Positions 6,164 through 14,921 of a DNA stretch of 15,333 bases are shown here, piece after piece. The stretch is from Candidatus Bathyarchaeota archaeon (lineage in GTDB: Archaea > Thermoproteota > Bathyarchaeia > 40CM-2-53-6 > FEN-987): NCBI GenBank assembly GCA_022865625.1, contig JALHTB010000191.1, positions 1-15,333 on the forward strand. Reading direction: 5' to 3'. Each line of letters starts with the position of its first letter. Position 1 is the stretch's first letter. The translations under genes and the position numbers were made by a program. Under the pieces are notes generated by a model. That model made no database searches and was not told where the DNA came from. It saw nothing but the letters and a program-made list of their open reading frames with translations.

Positions 6164-7000
6164 GTGGGTTTGCGCAAGTCCAGATTGCATGTCGCTTTCC
6201 AAGGTGAAAGAGGAAGCTACAGCCACGAGGCATGTGAACGCTATTTCGGACCTCACATTGCAGTCACGCCGCTCAGGACTCTAAGGGATGTTTTCCATGC
6301 CGTGGAAAGCGGACACAACGTATTCGGCGTCGTGCCGGTGGAGAACTCATACGAGGGAAGCATCAACGAGACACATGACCTGCTGGCAAGTACCACCTCG
6401 AAGGTTTGCGGAGAAATACTAGTTCGGGTGAGACACTGCCTAATTGGAAAGCCCGGAACTAGGGCCGACGAAATAACCACCGTCTATTCCCACCCACAAG
6501 CACTGGCCCAATGCGCGAGATACTTGCGCATCTCCAAGATGGAAGCCGTCCCGACCTACGACACGGCGGGCAGCGTGAAACTGATCAAGGCGATGAGGTC
6601 ACGGAAGGTGGCCGCGATTGCGAGCAGACGCGCCGCAGAACTGTACTCTATGCGAATCATTGCAGAGGGAATTGAAGACAGTGGCGTAAACTACACGCGC
6701 TTCCTGGTTCTGGGGAAGAGAGCTGCTCCTCGATCAGGAGACGACAAGACCTCGATCATCTTCGGCGTTGAACACAAACCCGGATCGCTGTATCGAGCTC
6801 TCAAAGCGCTTTCGCGGAGTGAAATCAATCTAACGAAGATCGAATCTAGACCTGTCAAAAACGCACCCTGGCAGTACAACTTCTACGTCGACTTCCATGG
6901 GCATATGCGGGACAAGTCATGTCACGAAGCGTTGAGAGATCTACGTGCGCGGTCGACTTTCGTGAAGATACTGGGATCCTACCCAACCGCGACATCCTAG
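6164..7000 (+). CDS. pheA: prephenate dehydratase with ACT domain
   Basis: PheA decarboxylates and dehydrates prephenate to phenylpyruvate, the branch step to phenylalanine. The 278 residues match monofunctional archaeal and bacterial PheA. The N-terminus has VAFQGERGSYS near residue 9 and VVPVENSYEGS at 56-66. The hinge region has YSHPQALAQC near 108, and the catalytic NYTRF motif sits at 176-180. An ACT regulatory domain follows from about residue 196, with HKPGSLYRAL and the phenylalanine-binding ESRP at 227-230, so feedback inhibition by phenylalanine is expected. The start is GTG 6164 or, more likely from ribosome-site spacing, TTG 6170. It is the last gene of the plus-strand operon, and its TAG overlaps the aroC TAG from the other strand. 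Confidence 0.94.
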   Translation: MGLRKSRLHVAFQGERGSYSHEACERYFGPHIAVTPLRTLRDVFHAVESGHNVFGVVPVENSYEGSINETHDLLASTTSKVCGEILVRVRHCLIGKPGTRADEITTVYSHPQALAQCARYLRISKMEAVPTYDTAGSVKLIKAMRSRKVAAIASRRAAELYSMRIIAEGIEDSGVNYTRFLVLGKRAAPRSGDDKTSIIFGVEHKPGSLYRALKALSRSEINLTKIESRPVKNAPWQYNFYVDFHGHMRDKSCHEALRDLRARSTFVKILGSYPTATS

Positions 7001-8097
7001 CTGTTACTCAGGACAGGTCCGATCAGGCCAGCTCGTAGCGAATGATCGGCGAGAACGGTCGCCATCATGGCCTCCACAATAGGAATTGCCCTAGGAACGA
7101 CGCAAGCGTCGAACCTTCCCTTGATCGAGAGTGGTTGCTCGCTCATCGTCTGAATATTGACGGTGGTTTGACGAATCGCTATTGATGATGGCGGCCTAAG
7201 GGCGATTCTGCACACTATGGGCTGGCCGTTACTGAGGCCGCCAGTGATGCCTCCGGCATTGTTGGTTGGGCTATGGACTTTTCCCCCACGTACCATCAGA
7301 GGATCATTGTACTCTGACCCCCGCATCCTCACGGATTGGAACCCGGCTCCCACCTCAACGGCCTTGACTGAAGGGATTGCAAAAAAGGCCTTGCTTAGAT
7401 CACCGTCGAGGTTGTCAAAGACGGGTTCTCCCAAACCAACGGGGACTCCAGTGGCGACGGCCTCGATCACGCCCCCGAGCGTATCCCCGCGCGTCTTGGC
7501 GTCAGCGATCGCGCTAGCCATCTTTTCCGCTGCTTCAGAATCAGCGCAACTGAGTGCATTGCTACACACCGCCTTCGCCTCTTCCTCTGGCGGAGCCTTT
7601 CTGGCACGTATGCCCCCGATCTCTACGGTGTGAGCGTACACTATCATTCCGATCGTACTGAGGAGTTTCTTCGCAACGGCGCCGGCTGCAACAAATCCAA
7701 CAGTGATCCTCGCAGAGAACCTGCCGCCACCCCTGTAATCCTCGTGCCCTCCATACTTCAGCCTAGCAACTAGGTCCGCCTGCCCAGGCCTTGGAGTGTA
7801 CTTCCTCTCCTCGTATCCTTCTGACCGCACGTCCAGATTCGATACAGAAAGATGGATCGGAGCCCCAGTGGTGCGGTTATTGAATACTCCGGATGAGATT
7901 TCCACTTGATCGGCTTCTGTTCTCTCAGTGGAGAACGGATCACTACTAGGTCGTCTCCTCTGCAGCTCGCGCTGGATGTCGCTGGCGACAACTTCGAGTC
8001 CCGCGGGGCAACCGTCGATAACGATTCCAACTTCTGGGCCATGACTCTCGCCAAAGCTTGTGACTACAAATCGTTTGCCGAAGGAGTTGCCGGTCAA
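6997..8097 (-). CDS. aroC: chorismate synthase
   Basis: AroC converts EPSP to chorismate with reduced FMN as cofactor; it is the last step of the common aromatic pathway. The 366 residues match the family. GESHGPEVG at 16-24 carries the active-site His. Further motifs are RRRPSSDP near 48, TPRPGQADL near 101, GGGRFSAR at 123-130 (the archaeal form of the GRxSAR motif), GGITGGLSNGQPI, and near the end VVPRAIPIVEAM. The start is a TTG overlapping the aroA stop as TTGA, with GGGTGA upstream as a ribosome site, so translation is probably coupled. It is the last gene of the minus-strand operon. Its TAG is the complement of the same CTAG that ends pheA. Confidence 0.96.
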   Translation of the reverse strand: MTGNSFGKRFVVTSFGESHGPEVGIVIDGCPAGLEVVASDIQRELQRRRPSSDPFSTERTEADQVEISSGVFNNRTTGAPIHLSVSNLDVRSEGYEERKYTPRPGQADLVARLKYGGHEDYRGGGRFSARITVGFVAAGAVAKKLLSTIGMIVYAHTVEIGGIRARKAPPEEEAKAVCSNALSCADSEAAEKMASAIADAKTRGDTLGGVIEAVATGVPVGLGEPVFDNLDGDLSKAFFAIPSVKAVEVGAGFQSVRMRGSEYNDPLMVRGGKVHSPTNNAGGITGGLSNGQPIVCRIALRPPSSIAIRQTTVNIQTMSEQPLSIKGRFDACVVPRAIPIVEAMMATVLADHSLRAGLIGPVLSNS

Positions 8098-9353
8098 GCC
8101 GCTTTCACCCTGGCTCCCAGTGACTGGAGATCAGACCAGAATGACGGATAGGATTTTCCCACACATTCAGCATCAAGTATCGTGACTTCAGTGCCCAGTC
8201 CAAGGACGGCGAACGCCATTGCTATCCTGTGATCTCGGTGCGGGTCAATGACCGCCTTGCACGGCTTGCCACCGTTGATAGTGAACGAATCCTCTGATTC
8301 CTCGGTTTTGATACCCATCTGCTTGAGTCCGTCGCTCATTGCTTGGACACGGTTCGATTCCTTGATCCTGAGCCTCTGAATGCCTCTGATCGTGCTAATG
8401 CCGTGCGCGCTTGCACATAGTACGCATGTGACCGGGAACAGGTCCGGGCAATCTGACACGTCGACCTCCGCTGCGTCTATTTGTGATTTCTCAGCAGTCA
8501 CTGAATGCGAATCCTGACTCACTCGTGCCTTCACATGCTTGAAGATGTCCAACAGATGGCGATCGGCCTGAAGGCTCTTCTGCTCGAGACGTTGAATACT
8601 CACCTTGTCGCCCGCGACTGCTGCTCCTGCCAGCAAGGAAGCTGCGGATGACCAGTCGCCTTCTATTTCCACCTCGGAGGGGCGATATGTCTGACCGCGC
8701 ACATGGAACTCGGTCAAATCATCAGACGCGTCAACGCGAACGCCGAATCTGTTCTGCATGTCTAGAGTCATTTGGACATAAGATTTCGACTCCAAGCGCC
8801 CAACTATGCTGACCTCAACTGATGCGTCCGCCGAAGGCGCCGCCAGCAAGAGAGCCGAGACATATTGAGAGCTGACATTTCCAGGAATTGTGGCAGTTCC
8901 CCCCTCGATCGGTCCCTTCACATGAACCGGAGGGTAGCCAAGGTTGGACGTGCAATATGCTCCGAGTGCTCCAAGAGCAAGCGCCAAGTCCTTCACCGGT
9001 CTCTTCAGCAGAGAAGGGTCACCGGAGATCTCCGCATCATAAGGAGTGGTCGCACAAATGGCCATCATGAATCGGAGAGTGGTTCCTGATTTCCCGCAGA
9101 AGATTACGTCTGATGGTTTCTTCAACTCGCCAGATCGAGAAACGCCGGCAGCTCCAGTGTTCCATTCAGTTGCTACGCCGACCTTTGAGAGTGCGTCGGA
9201 AGTTGCGCGTGTGTCGTCGCAGATAAGCGGCGAATGCAACGTGCTTTCACCTTGAGCCAAGGCTGAGCAGAACAGAGCCCTGTGGGTGTAGCTCTTTGAT
9301 GGTGGCGCCCTCAACGAGCCATCCAGGCTACTGCGGTATATTGTCACTTTCAA
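8094..9353 (-). CDS. aroA: 3-phosphoshikimate 1-carboxyvinyltransferase (EPSP synthase)
   Basis: AroA joins shikimate 3-phosphate and phosphoenolpyruvate to give EPSP. The 419 residues match the two-domain family. PPSKSYTHRA at 17-26 has the substrate-binding Lys20, Ser21 and Arg25. Further motifs are SGTTLRFM (archaeal version of the GTxxRP motif), VSSQYVSALL, EGDWSSA, DCPDLFPV with the catalytic Asp, RLRIKESNR, and DHRIAMAFAVLGL. The start is a TTG with GAGGT 10 nt upstream, 13 nt after the shikimate kinase stop, and the protein begins with the normal MKVTIY. It overlaps aroC by 4 nt. Confidence 0.96.
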   Translation of the reverse strand: MKVTIYRSSLDGSLRAPPSKSYTHRALFCSALAQGESTLHSPLICDDTRATSDALSKVGVATEWNTGAAGVSRSGELKKPSDVIFCGKSGTTLRFMMAICATTPYDAEISGDPSLLKRPVKDLALALGALGAYCTSNLGYPPVHVKGPIEGGTATIPGNVSSQYVSALLLAAPSADASVEVSIVGRLESKSYVQMTLDMQNRFGVRVDASDDLTEFHVRGQTYRPSEVEIEGDWSSAASLLAGAAVAGDKVSIQRLEQKSLQADRHLLDIFKHVKARVSQDSHSVTAEKSQIDAAEVDVSDCPDLFPVTCVLCASAHGISTIRGIQRLRIKESNRVQAMSDGLKQMGIKTEESEDSFTINGGKPCKAVIDPHRDHRIAMAFAVLGLGTEVTILDAECVGKSYPSFWSDLQSLGARVKAA

Positions 9354-9366
9354 TGGCGGTAGAACC

Positions 9367-10236
9367 TCATCCCTCTGCCGTCAGCCTCGGCAAGGATGGG
9401 CGACTTCTCGTCTTCGAAACCATTACCTCGCCGTCGTGTCTTCTCAGGACATCCAGGACCGGATCCTTGGATTGGTCACCTACCACGAAGGCATAGGCTG
9501 GACCTTTTCCGGAGATCCCCGCCGCCAAAGCGCCCGCTTCTAGGCCCTCTAGGATTACTTCTGCAGAGAGTTTCAGGACATGCGAATACACAAGACCGTT
9601 GAGAGTCATCGCGTTCCAACACTCGCCAGCAAGCGCCTGTTCGTAAGCAGTTTCCACCTGCCTCGCAATTGTCTTGATTCTTCCTAGATCAGCATCAATC
9701 GTATACGCCTTCGCTCGCGGAACCAGTAACAGGACATGGTGATCCTCGACTGGGTATGTTCGCAGAACCTTCCGAAGGATGTTGTCGGTCACGACAACGT
9801 TTCCGTATAGCGACGCCGCGGCGTCATCGAATGCACCGGTCACACTAACGTTTGCTTCCAAGCTTGCATCTGCTACTAGGTTCAGAATCTCGCATGGCTC
9901 TAGGCGTTTCTGAAGTGCGGCCAATGTAGCAAGAGTGATTGCATTGCCTGCTACACTGCTGCTCTTCAGACCTCTCGCGATCGGGATGTTAGACTCCGTT
10001 TCAACTCTAGCGCCGATTTTCCGTTCTCCGAAACGCTCGAACACTGCTCGAACGCATTTCTCAGTAAGGAGCGTCTTCTCTTTCTCATCGTTGAGGATTC
10101 GCGTTTCGATGATCCCGTCGTTAGTCAATTCCACTCTGGCTTTCGTCCAGAGATCAATTCCGAAGGCAGCCCCTTTTCCAGTGGCTATGGCGTTCACTAT
10201 TGTCACAGCTCCGTATGCTGTTGCTTCTGCGCTCAT
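9367..10236 (-). CDS. aroK: shikimate kinase, archaeal GHMP-superfamily type
   Basis: This kinase phosphorylates shikimate with ATP. Unlike the bacterial P-loop AroK/AroL, this 289-residue protein belongs to the GHMP superfamily (homoserine/mevalonate kinase fold). It has the ATP-binding IPIARGLKSSSVAGNA at 84-98, the TGAFDDAAAS segment near 133 and the C-terminal ISGKGPAYAF at 241-250. This type is essentially archaeal and is a good lineage marker here. It starts at an ATG overlapping the aroE stop (ATGA, 4 nt). It sits between aroE and aroA, exactly at the pathway position it serves. Its end is 13 nt from the aroA TTG, and its last codons contain the aroA ribosome site. Another GHMP substrate is unlikely given the operon. 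Confidence 0.93.
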   Translation of the reverse strand: MSAEATAYGAVTIVNAIATGKGAAFGIDLWTKARVELTNDGIIETRILNDEKEKTLLTEKCVRAVFERFGERKIGARVETESNIPIARGLKSSSVAGNAITLATLAALQKRLEPCEILNLVADASLEANVSVTGAFDDAAASLYGNVVVTDNILRKVLRTYPVEDHHVLLLVPRAKAYTIDADLGRIKTIARQVETAYEQALAGECWNAMTLNGLVYSHVLKLSAEVILEGLEAGALAAGISGKGPAYAFVVGDQSKDPVLDVLRRHDGEVMVSKTRSRPSLPRLTAEG

Positions 10237-11135
10237 TTCGTCCGCACCTGCCTTGCCTTGAGAGCTGCCTTGTGCATCACGTCAATCGGAGGGTCTCGGC
10301 CGGTCCACAGTTTGAAGGAGAGAGCTGCCTGACCGACTAGCATGTCAAGGCCATCGACGACTCTAGCTCCCGCGGCTTCAGCGTCGCTGAGGAAGTCGCT
10401 TTTGTGAATGTAGTTGGCATCGAAAACGATCATTCCCGCTCTGATTAATTCCTCACGGATCAGTGTCGAGGCGAAACGAGGAACTACATCGACAGGCAAT
10501 GTGTTGATCAGAACGTCGCTTTGACCTACTTCCTTCCGGAGGCTTGCCTTGTCGAGCCCATAGGGTTGACATTTGATGTCACTCCATCGTGCGATCTCGC
10601 CCGCCAGCTTTGACCCCTTAGCGCGGGTACGGTTGAGAATTGAGATGCTCTGAGTTGACCTGGAAAGATAGTAGCCGATGGCTCGCGCTGCTCCTCCTGC
10701 CCCAAGAATTACCGCTCTTGTACCTGACAGCGATCCGCTTAGCTTCCGCAGCACTTCAAGGGCTGCTTGACCATCTGTGTTGTATCCTCGAAGTCCCCCG
10801 CCTGATCTGACTAGGGTATTGACGGCTCCGATCTCGCGAGCGGTCTTCTCGATTGTGTCCAGAAAATGCATCACACTAGTCTTGTGAGGCCTCGTCACAT
10901 TCAGACCTACTATTCCAAGACCTCTAACGCCTTCTATCGCTCGCGCAAGCTCTCTCCTCCTAACCCGAAATGCAACGTACACGAAATCCATACCCAATGA
11001 TCTGTATGCTGCGTTGTGAATCGCTGGAGACAGCGAGTGCTCAATAGGGTCCCCAATAACCGCACAAACCTTTGTTCCCCCATCGATCCTGGAGGAGTCC
11101 GATGGCATATCCGAGATCTTCGGGAGTCCGTTCAA
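10233..11135 (-). CDS. aroE: shikimate dehydrogenase
   Basis: AroE reduces 3-dehydroshikimate to shikimate with NADPH. The 300-residue protein has the substrate motif SLSP at 34-37, the catalytic Lys85 in NVTRPHK, GAVNTL near 103, YNTDG at 118-122 with the catalytic Asp, and a Rossmann glycine loop GAGGAA at 145-150. NRTRAKG follows the second strand, which fits NADP(H) preference. The last third has GLDMLVGQAALSF, a conserved AroE block. The TTG start overlaps the aroD stop as TTGA, with GGAG 4 nt upstream. This gives about 20 residues before the usual AroE beginning (KVCAVIGDP). An internal start at Met10 is possible but has no better support. It overlaps shikimate kinase by 4 nt. Confidence 0.94.
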   Translation of the reverse strand: MNGLPKISDMPSDSSRIDGGTKVCAVIGDPIEHSLSPAIHNAAYRSLGMDFVYVAFRVRRRELARAIEGVRGLGIVGLNVTRPHKTSVMHFLDTIEKTAREIGAVNTLVRSGGGLRGYNTDGQAALEVLRKLSGSLSGTRAVILGAGGAARAIGYYLSRSTQSISILNRTRAKGSKLAGEIARWSDIKCQPYGLDKASLRKEVGQSDVLINTLPVDVVPRFASTLIREELIRAGMIVFDANYIHKSDFLSDAEAAGARVVDGLDMLVGQAALSFKLWTGRDPPIDVMHKAALKARQVRTK

Positions 11136-11815
11136 GCCACTCCGAGCTCCTTGTACAGAGTTTGCAGTTCATCTATCGGGATCTGGCCTGCTGCAGTTTC
11201 TCGGCCGGCGTGGAATGAGGCGAACGTGAAATAGGCTCCGAGAATTGGAGACAGAACTCTTGACGAGATTCCGAGCCTTCCCATGAGAAAACAGACGAGC
11301 TTTGTCTTTCTCGCATGCTTGTCGACGAACTTCAGACACCGCAGATTGTCGCGATAGCTCTTTGCGGTGCCAACTATCTTGCAGATATCCGCGCCCGCGC
11401 GCTTCTCGCTCCCAACTATGGATGCAAGTGTCGCCTCTGCCGGAGTGAGCTTTTCGTTGTGGTATGAGACGATTACTCTTGCTCCATGCTGCTTGAATTG
11501 GCGAACTGTCGTGCGAACGTCCTTTGTGTTGAGTTCTATGTCCACATAGTCGAATCCTTCTTGGGCCGCGAGCGTCAGTGTCTCCCGCCTCATCTCTTCT
11601 ATTCCAGAGAACTGGCCACCTTGGCTTGTACTTCGATTTGTGGCGATCAAAGGACGTTGGGTAGCATCTCTAATTTCGGAAAATGAGACCGCCGATTTCA
11701 TTGAGTCGAATCGTATCTCGATGAGATCTGGATGATGTCGCTCCAATACCCGAATGGATCTGACCGTTCTCTTGACGGTTTCTTCCATCACTGGGACACA
11801 GATCATCGGTCGCAT
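11132..11815 (-). CDS. aroD: type I 3-dehydroquinate dehydratase
   Basis: AroD dehydrates 3-dehydroquinate to 3-dehydroshikimate through a Schiff base. The 227-residue TIM-barrel protein has LIEIRFD at 31-37 (substrate-binding Glu and Arg), VIVSYHN with catalytic His119, ADICKIVGTA with Schiff-base Lys146, MGRLGISSRV at 178-187, and a C-terminal AAGQIPID loop equivalent to the APGQ substrate loop. ATG 11815 is chosen because GGGAG (11823-11827) lies 7 nt upstream, giving a 13-nt overlap with aroB. An in-frame ATG at 11806 would instead make a 4-nt ATGA overlap but lies far from that site. It overlaps aroE by 4 nt. Confidence 0.94.
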   Translation of the reverse strand: MRPMICVPVMEETVKRTVRSIRVLERHHPDLIEIRFDSMKSAVSFSEIRDATQRPLIATNRSTSQGGQFSGIEEMRRETLTLAAQEGFDYVDIELNTKDVRTTVRQFKQHGARVIVSYHNEKLTPAEATLASIVGSEKRAGADICKIVGTAKSYRDNLRCLKFVDKHARKTKLVCFLMGRLGISSRVLSPILGAYFTFASFHAGRETAAGQIPIDELQTLYKELGVA

Positions 11816-12921
11816 CGATGCTCTCCCTTATTGGAATCGATCATTCGTCTCAGAACGTCAAGAACGACATCAGTCGGAACCTGATCCGTCAGAAATACCT
11901 CGCCTATGGTCTTGGGCAGTACCCATCTGACGCGCCCAGCCAGCCTCTTCTTGTCGCTATTCAGCTGGTGGACAATCTCATTAGGATTGGTCGGACAGTC
12001 TATCGATGTTGGGAGCGCCGCCATCTTGAGTACACGTTCCTGGTTCTCGGCCATCTTCTGCCCTGTGGCACCTACCTCACAAGATATTCTGGCAACGCCG
12101 GTCATGCCGATTGCAACTGCCTCACCATGCGTGTAGTAGGCGTAATTGGTCAGGGCTTCCAGTGCGTGTCCGACCGTGTGGCCATAGTTCAGGATCGATC
12201 TGACGCCGTGCTCCCTCTCATCTTCTTCCACGATCCTAGCTTTGATCGAACAGCATCGAGACACAATGTCGATCAACGTTTCAGTCGAAGCTTTGGAGAA
12301 CGAGCTGACTGTAGTTTCCAGAATGTGAAAGAGTTCCGGGTCAGCAATAATCGCGTACTTTACGACCTCAGCTAGACCAGAGCGAATCTCTCTTGCTGGG
12401 AGAGTCCGCAGGGTTGAGACATCAGTCCAGACAAGCGCCGGCTGGTGAAAGGCGCCAACGAGATTCTTGCCTTTCGGGTGATTTACTCCGGTCTTGCCTC
12501 CGATGCTACTATCCACTTGGGCAAGCAGTGTCGTAGGTACTTGGATGAACCTTATTCCCCGCATGAATGTGGCTGCTACGAATCCTGCAACGTCACCGAT
12601 TACGCCTCCGCCGACCGCGACTATCCCAGAACTCCTGTCAAACTCGTTCTCCACCAGATTGTCGTAGACCGAGTTTACCGTCTGGAGTGACTTGGATTCC
12701 TCCTCATCATTCATGATCGCGACAGACACGTCAAAACCAGTGGACGCCAAAGAATCATGCACAACTTTCCCATAGCTGGGCCAGAGTGCTGCACTTGTGA
12801 CGATCAATTCCTTGGATCCTAGCCCAATTCTCTTCGCAGTGTCCCCGAGCGTGCCTAAGATTCTGTCTCCTATCATAATCTCGTAGGAGCGTTCGCCGAG
12901 CGATACTGAGATTCTGTTCAA
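11803..12921 (-). CDS. aroB: 3-dehydroquinate synthase, classical NAD-dependent type
   Basis: AroB cyclises DAHP to 3-dehydroquinate with NAD+ and a divalent metal. This is the bacterial-type enzyme, not the archaeal DHQ synthase II that uses an amino-dideoxy-heptulosonate. Motifs include VAVGGGVIGDVAGF, QVPTTLLAQVDSSIGGKTGVNH and, for metal binding, the Glu of SGLAEVVKYA and the His residues of NYGHTVGHALEA and THGEAVAIG. I start at TTG 12921 (372 residues) because GGGGATC (12929-12935) lies 7 nt upstream and the protein then begins with the family's short N-terminus. The open frame extends to a TTG at 12975, which would overlap aroG by 41 nt with no clear ribosome site. Pairing with a true DAHP synthase upstream means the standard pathway entry is used. 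Confidence 0.94.
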   Translation of the reverse strand: MNRISVSLGERSYEIMIGDRILGTLGDTAKRIGLGSKELIVTSAALWPSYGKVVHDSLASTGFDVSVAIMNDEEESKSLQTVNSVYDNLVENEFDRSSGIVAVGGGVIGDVAGFVAATFMRGIRFIQVPTTLLAQVDSSIGGKTGVNHPKGKNLVGAFHQPALVWTDVSTLRTLPAREIRSGLAEVVKYAIIADPELFHILETTVSSFSKASTETLIDIVSRCCSIKARIVEEDEREHGVRSILNYGHTVGHALEALTNYAYYTHGEAVAIGMTGVARISCEVGATGQKMAENQERVLKMAALPTSIDCPTNPNEIVHQLNSDKKRLAGRVRWVLPKTIGEVFLTDQVPTDVVLDVLRRMIDSNKGEHRCDR

Positions 12922-12928
12922 GAGGACA

Positions 12929-12935
12929 GATCCCC
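12929..12935 (-). promoter_or_regulatory. ribosome binding site of aroB
   Basis: On the minus strand this reads GGGGATC, a match to the GAGGTGATC core. It begins at the last base of the aroG stop codon and ends 7 nt before TTG 12921. It decides the aroB start. Confidence 0.55.
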
Positions 12936-13951
12936 TAGAGGATTCCGCGACCGACTGCCTTGGCGACGGCTTCAAGCTCTTCCATCAGACTCGCGAACTC
13001 TCTCAAGTCCAATTGTTGTTGGGAGTCGGAAAGGGCAGTCTCAGGGGTAGGATGGGTCTCAATCATGAGACCGTCAGCTCCCGCAGCGATGGCCGCCTTG
13101 GCCATAGGCGCTATGAGGAGTCTGCTCCCAGTAGCGTGGCTTGGGTCAACGAGGATAGGGAGATGCGTCGTATTCCTCAAGACCGGCACTGCTGCAAGAT
13201 CCAGCGTGTTACGTGTCGCTTTTTCGAATGTGCGGATTCCGCGTTCGCAAAGAACGACATTCGGGTTTCCCTCTAGGAGAACGTACTCTGCGGCCTGTAA
13301 CCATTCGTCGATTGTAGTCATCATTCCACGTTTGAGGAGGACTGGAAGTCTCGATCTTCCGACAGCCCTGAGCAAAGCAAAATTCTGAACGTTTCTTGCT
13401 CCAATTTGGAGCATGTCAGCGTACTTGGCGACAAGACCCACTCGCTCGGGCTCGAGCACCTCAGTCACCACCGGCAGGCCCGTCTCTTCACGCGCTTCCG
13501 CCAGCAGTCTGAGACCCGCTTCCCCGAGTCCCTGAAACTCGTAAGGTGAGGTTCGCGGTTTGTAAGCGCCTCCTCGCAATAGCGTAACTCCTAATCGTTT
13601 AACAGCATGTGCAACTTCCAGTAGCTGCTCGCGTCCTTCAACCGAACATGGGCCAGCTACGACTACGACCTTCTTCCCTCCAAAACGCGCTTCTCCAACT
13701 TCAACTATCGATGTCTCGTTCTGGAACTCTCTGCTGGCCAACTGAGCTTTTGAAGATGGGAGAACGATTCTTTCAGCAATCCCTGATTCCTTGAGCCCAT
13801 TCACATCTGTTGAAGCCGGATTGTGTTGCGTCACGAGCAGAGTCTGGTCGTTCCAAGGTACGGACCTTGCCTCCAGTCCCTTCTTGCGTAGGAAGTCGAC
13901 CGCTTGGGCGACTTTTTGACTGTTCGGGCTTTTCGGGATTACCGCTATCAA
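12935..13951 (-). CDS. aroF: 3-deoxy-7-phosphoheptulonate (DAHP) synthase, Thermotoga-like with N-terminal regulatory domain
   Basis: This enzyme condenses phosphoenolpyruvate and erythrose 4-phosphate to DAHP. The 338-residue protein has an N-terminal ferredoxin-like (ACT-like) domain of about 85 residues and a TIM barrel. Motifs are AGPCSVE near 99, [18 protein letters not shown] at 124-141, LLKRGM at 205-210, VDPSHATG at 268-275 and [13 protein letters not shown] at 297-309. Cys102, His272, Glu298 and Asp309 are the expected metal ligands, at the same residue numbers I recall for the Thermotoga maritima enzyme, which is also 338 residues. In that enzyme the N-terminal domain mediates inhibition by tyrosine and phenylalanine, so the same control is likely here. 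The TTG start overlaps the transketolase stop as TTGA, with GGAGG (13961-13965) 9 nt upstream. The symbol could equally be aroG. Confidence 0.95.
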   Translation of the reverse strand: MIAVIPKSPNSQKVAQAVDFLRKKGLEARSVPWNDQTLLVTQHNPASTDVNGLKESGIAERIVLPSSKAQLASREFQNETSIVEVGEARFGGKKVVVVAGPCSVEGREQLLEVAHAVKRLGVTLLRGGAYKPRTSPYEFQGLGEAGLRLLAEAREETGLPVVTEVLEPERVGLVAKYADMLQIGARNVQNFALLRAVGRSRLPVLLKRGMMTTIDEWLQAAEYVLLEGNPNVVLCERGIRTFEKATRNTLDLAAVPVLRNTTHLPILVDPSHATGSRLLIAPMAKAAIAAGADGLMIETHPTPETALSDSQQQLDLREFASLMEELEAVAKAVGRGIL

Positions 13952-14907
13952 GCGACCCTGCCTCCTTTCACGGCTGAGTTCTCCTTCAGTTTCATGACTT
14001 TCTTTGCCGCGTCTGCAATGTGATGGGCCGTAAGTCCGTGAATCTCCATGAGTTCGCGTAGGTCTCCGGACTCCCCAAACCTATCATGGATCCCAACCAT
14101 CTCAATTGGGACGGGTTTGTCTCTGCAAACGATTTCGGCCACAGTGCTGCCCAGGCCGCCGAGGATGTTGTGGTCCTCAACGGTGACAATTGCACCAGTC
14201 ACTCCTGCAATTTCGTCAATCATTCGCACGTCAGCAGGCTTGACGGTGTGCATGTCGACTACGGATGCGCTGATTCCCTCTTTCTTCAACAATGCTTCGG
14301 CCTCGATCGCCTCCGGGACGAGGAATCCGGCGGCAATAATCCCGACATCCGGTCCATCGCTGACGCGTCTGGCCTTTCCGACCTGAAATCCGTCCCTATC
14401 ATCAAAGATCTCCGGTATCTCGCCTCTGCCGAGTCTGATGTAGAATGGCCCAGTCGTCTCGACGGCGGCGCGTACAACGCTTCTCATCTCTGATAGGTCA
14501 GCGGGAAGCACCAGCGTTGTCCCGGGGATGGTTCTGATGAGTGCGATATCTTCGAAGCATTGATGTGAGGAGCCATCAGCCGACGGTGAGATGCCTGAGT
14601 GTGTGGCGATCATCTTGACGTTCAGGCCATCACGAGCGACGCTGTTTCTGATCTGTTCCCATGCACGCCCCGCTAGGAATATTGCGTATGTGCTGACGAC
14701 AGGTGTTTTTCCCGCTGAGGCGAGACCGGCAGCAGTTCCCATCAGGTCTTGTTCGCTAATTCCAAGATTGAAATAGCGTTCTGCGAATGTCTCGAAGGCG
14801 CTGACTCCGGTGGATTTTCCGAGGTCTCCTGTGATGACGACGAGATTCTTATGCTCTTTGCCGAGTTCTACGAGAATCTTGCCGAGTTCCTTTCTCAATG
14901 ATGGCAT
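13948..14907 (-). CDS. transketolase, C-terminal subunit
   Basis: This is the pyrimidine-binding and C-terminal half of a split transketolase, 319 residues. Motifs are [11 protein letters not shown] near 24, then [17 protein letters not shown] (48-64) with the TPP-activating Glu52. STYAIFL and the SADGSSHQ loop near 109 follow, then [10 protein letters not shown]. The C-terminal domain starts near VGIIAAG and includes [12 protein letters not shown]. With the N subunit it moves ketol groups between sugar phosphates. In this cluster its job is probably to supply erythrose 4-phosphate to the DAHP synthase immediately downstream. Split transketolases are common in archaea. The ATG has GAGAGG about 8 nt upstream. 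It lies 41 nt after the N subunit and overlaps aroF by 4 nt (TTGA). A DXS-like function is unlikely given the partner and operon. Confidence 0.92.
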   Translation of the reverse strand: MPSLRKELGKILVELGKEHKNLVVITGDLGKSTGVSAFETFAERYFNLGISEQDLMGTAAGLASAGKTPVVSTYAIFLAGRAWEQIRNSVARDGLNVKMIATHSGISPSADGSSHQCFEDIALIRTIPGTTLVLPADLSEMRSVVRAAVETTGPFYIRLGRGEIPEIFDDRDGFQVGKARRVSDGPDVGIIAAGFLVPEAIEAEALLKKEGISASVVDMHTVKPADVRMIDEIAGVTGAIVTVEDHNILGGLGSTVAEIVCRDKPVPIEMVGIHDRFGESGDLRELMEIHGLTAHHIADAAKKVMKLKENSAVKGGRVA

Positions 14908-14921
14908 TGTGGTGCCTCTCT

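Noticed and set aside
11818..12375. 185-codon plus-strand open frame inside aroB
   Set aside because: It is a shadow of a clearly conserved minus-strand gene, with no family resemblance.
12922..12975. Extending aroB to the TTG at 12975
   Set aside because: It would overlap aroF by 41 nt, add 18 residues unlike the family N-terminus, and ignore the good GGGGATC site 7 nt before TTG 12921.
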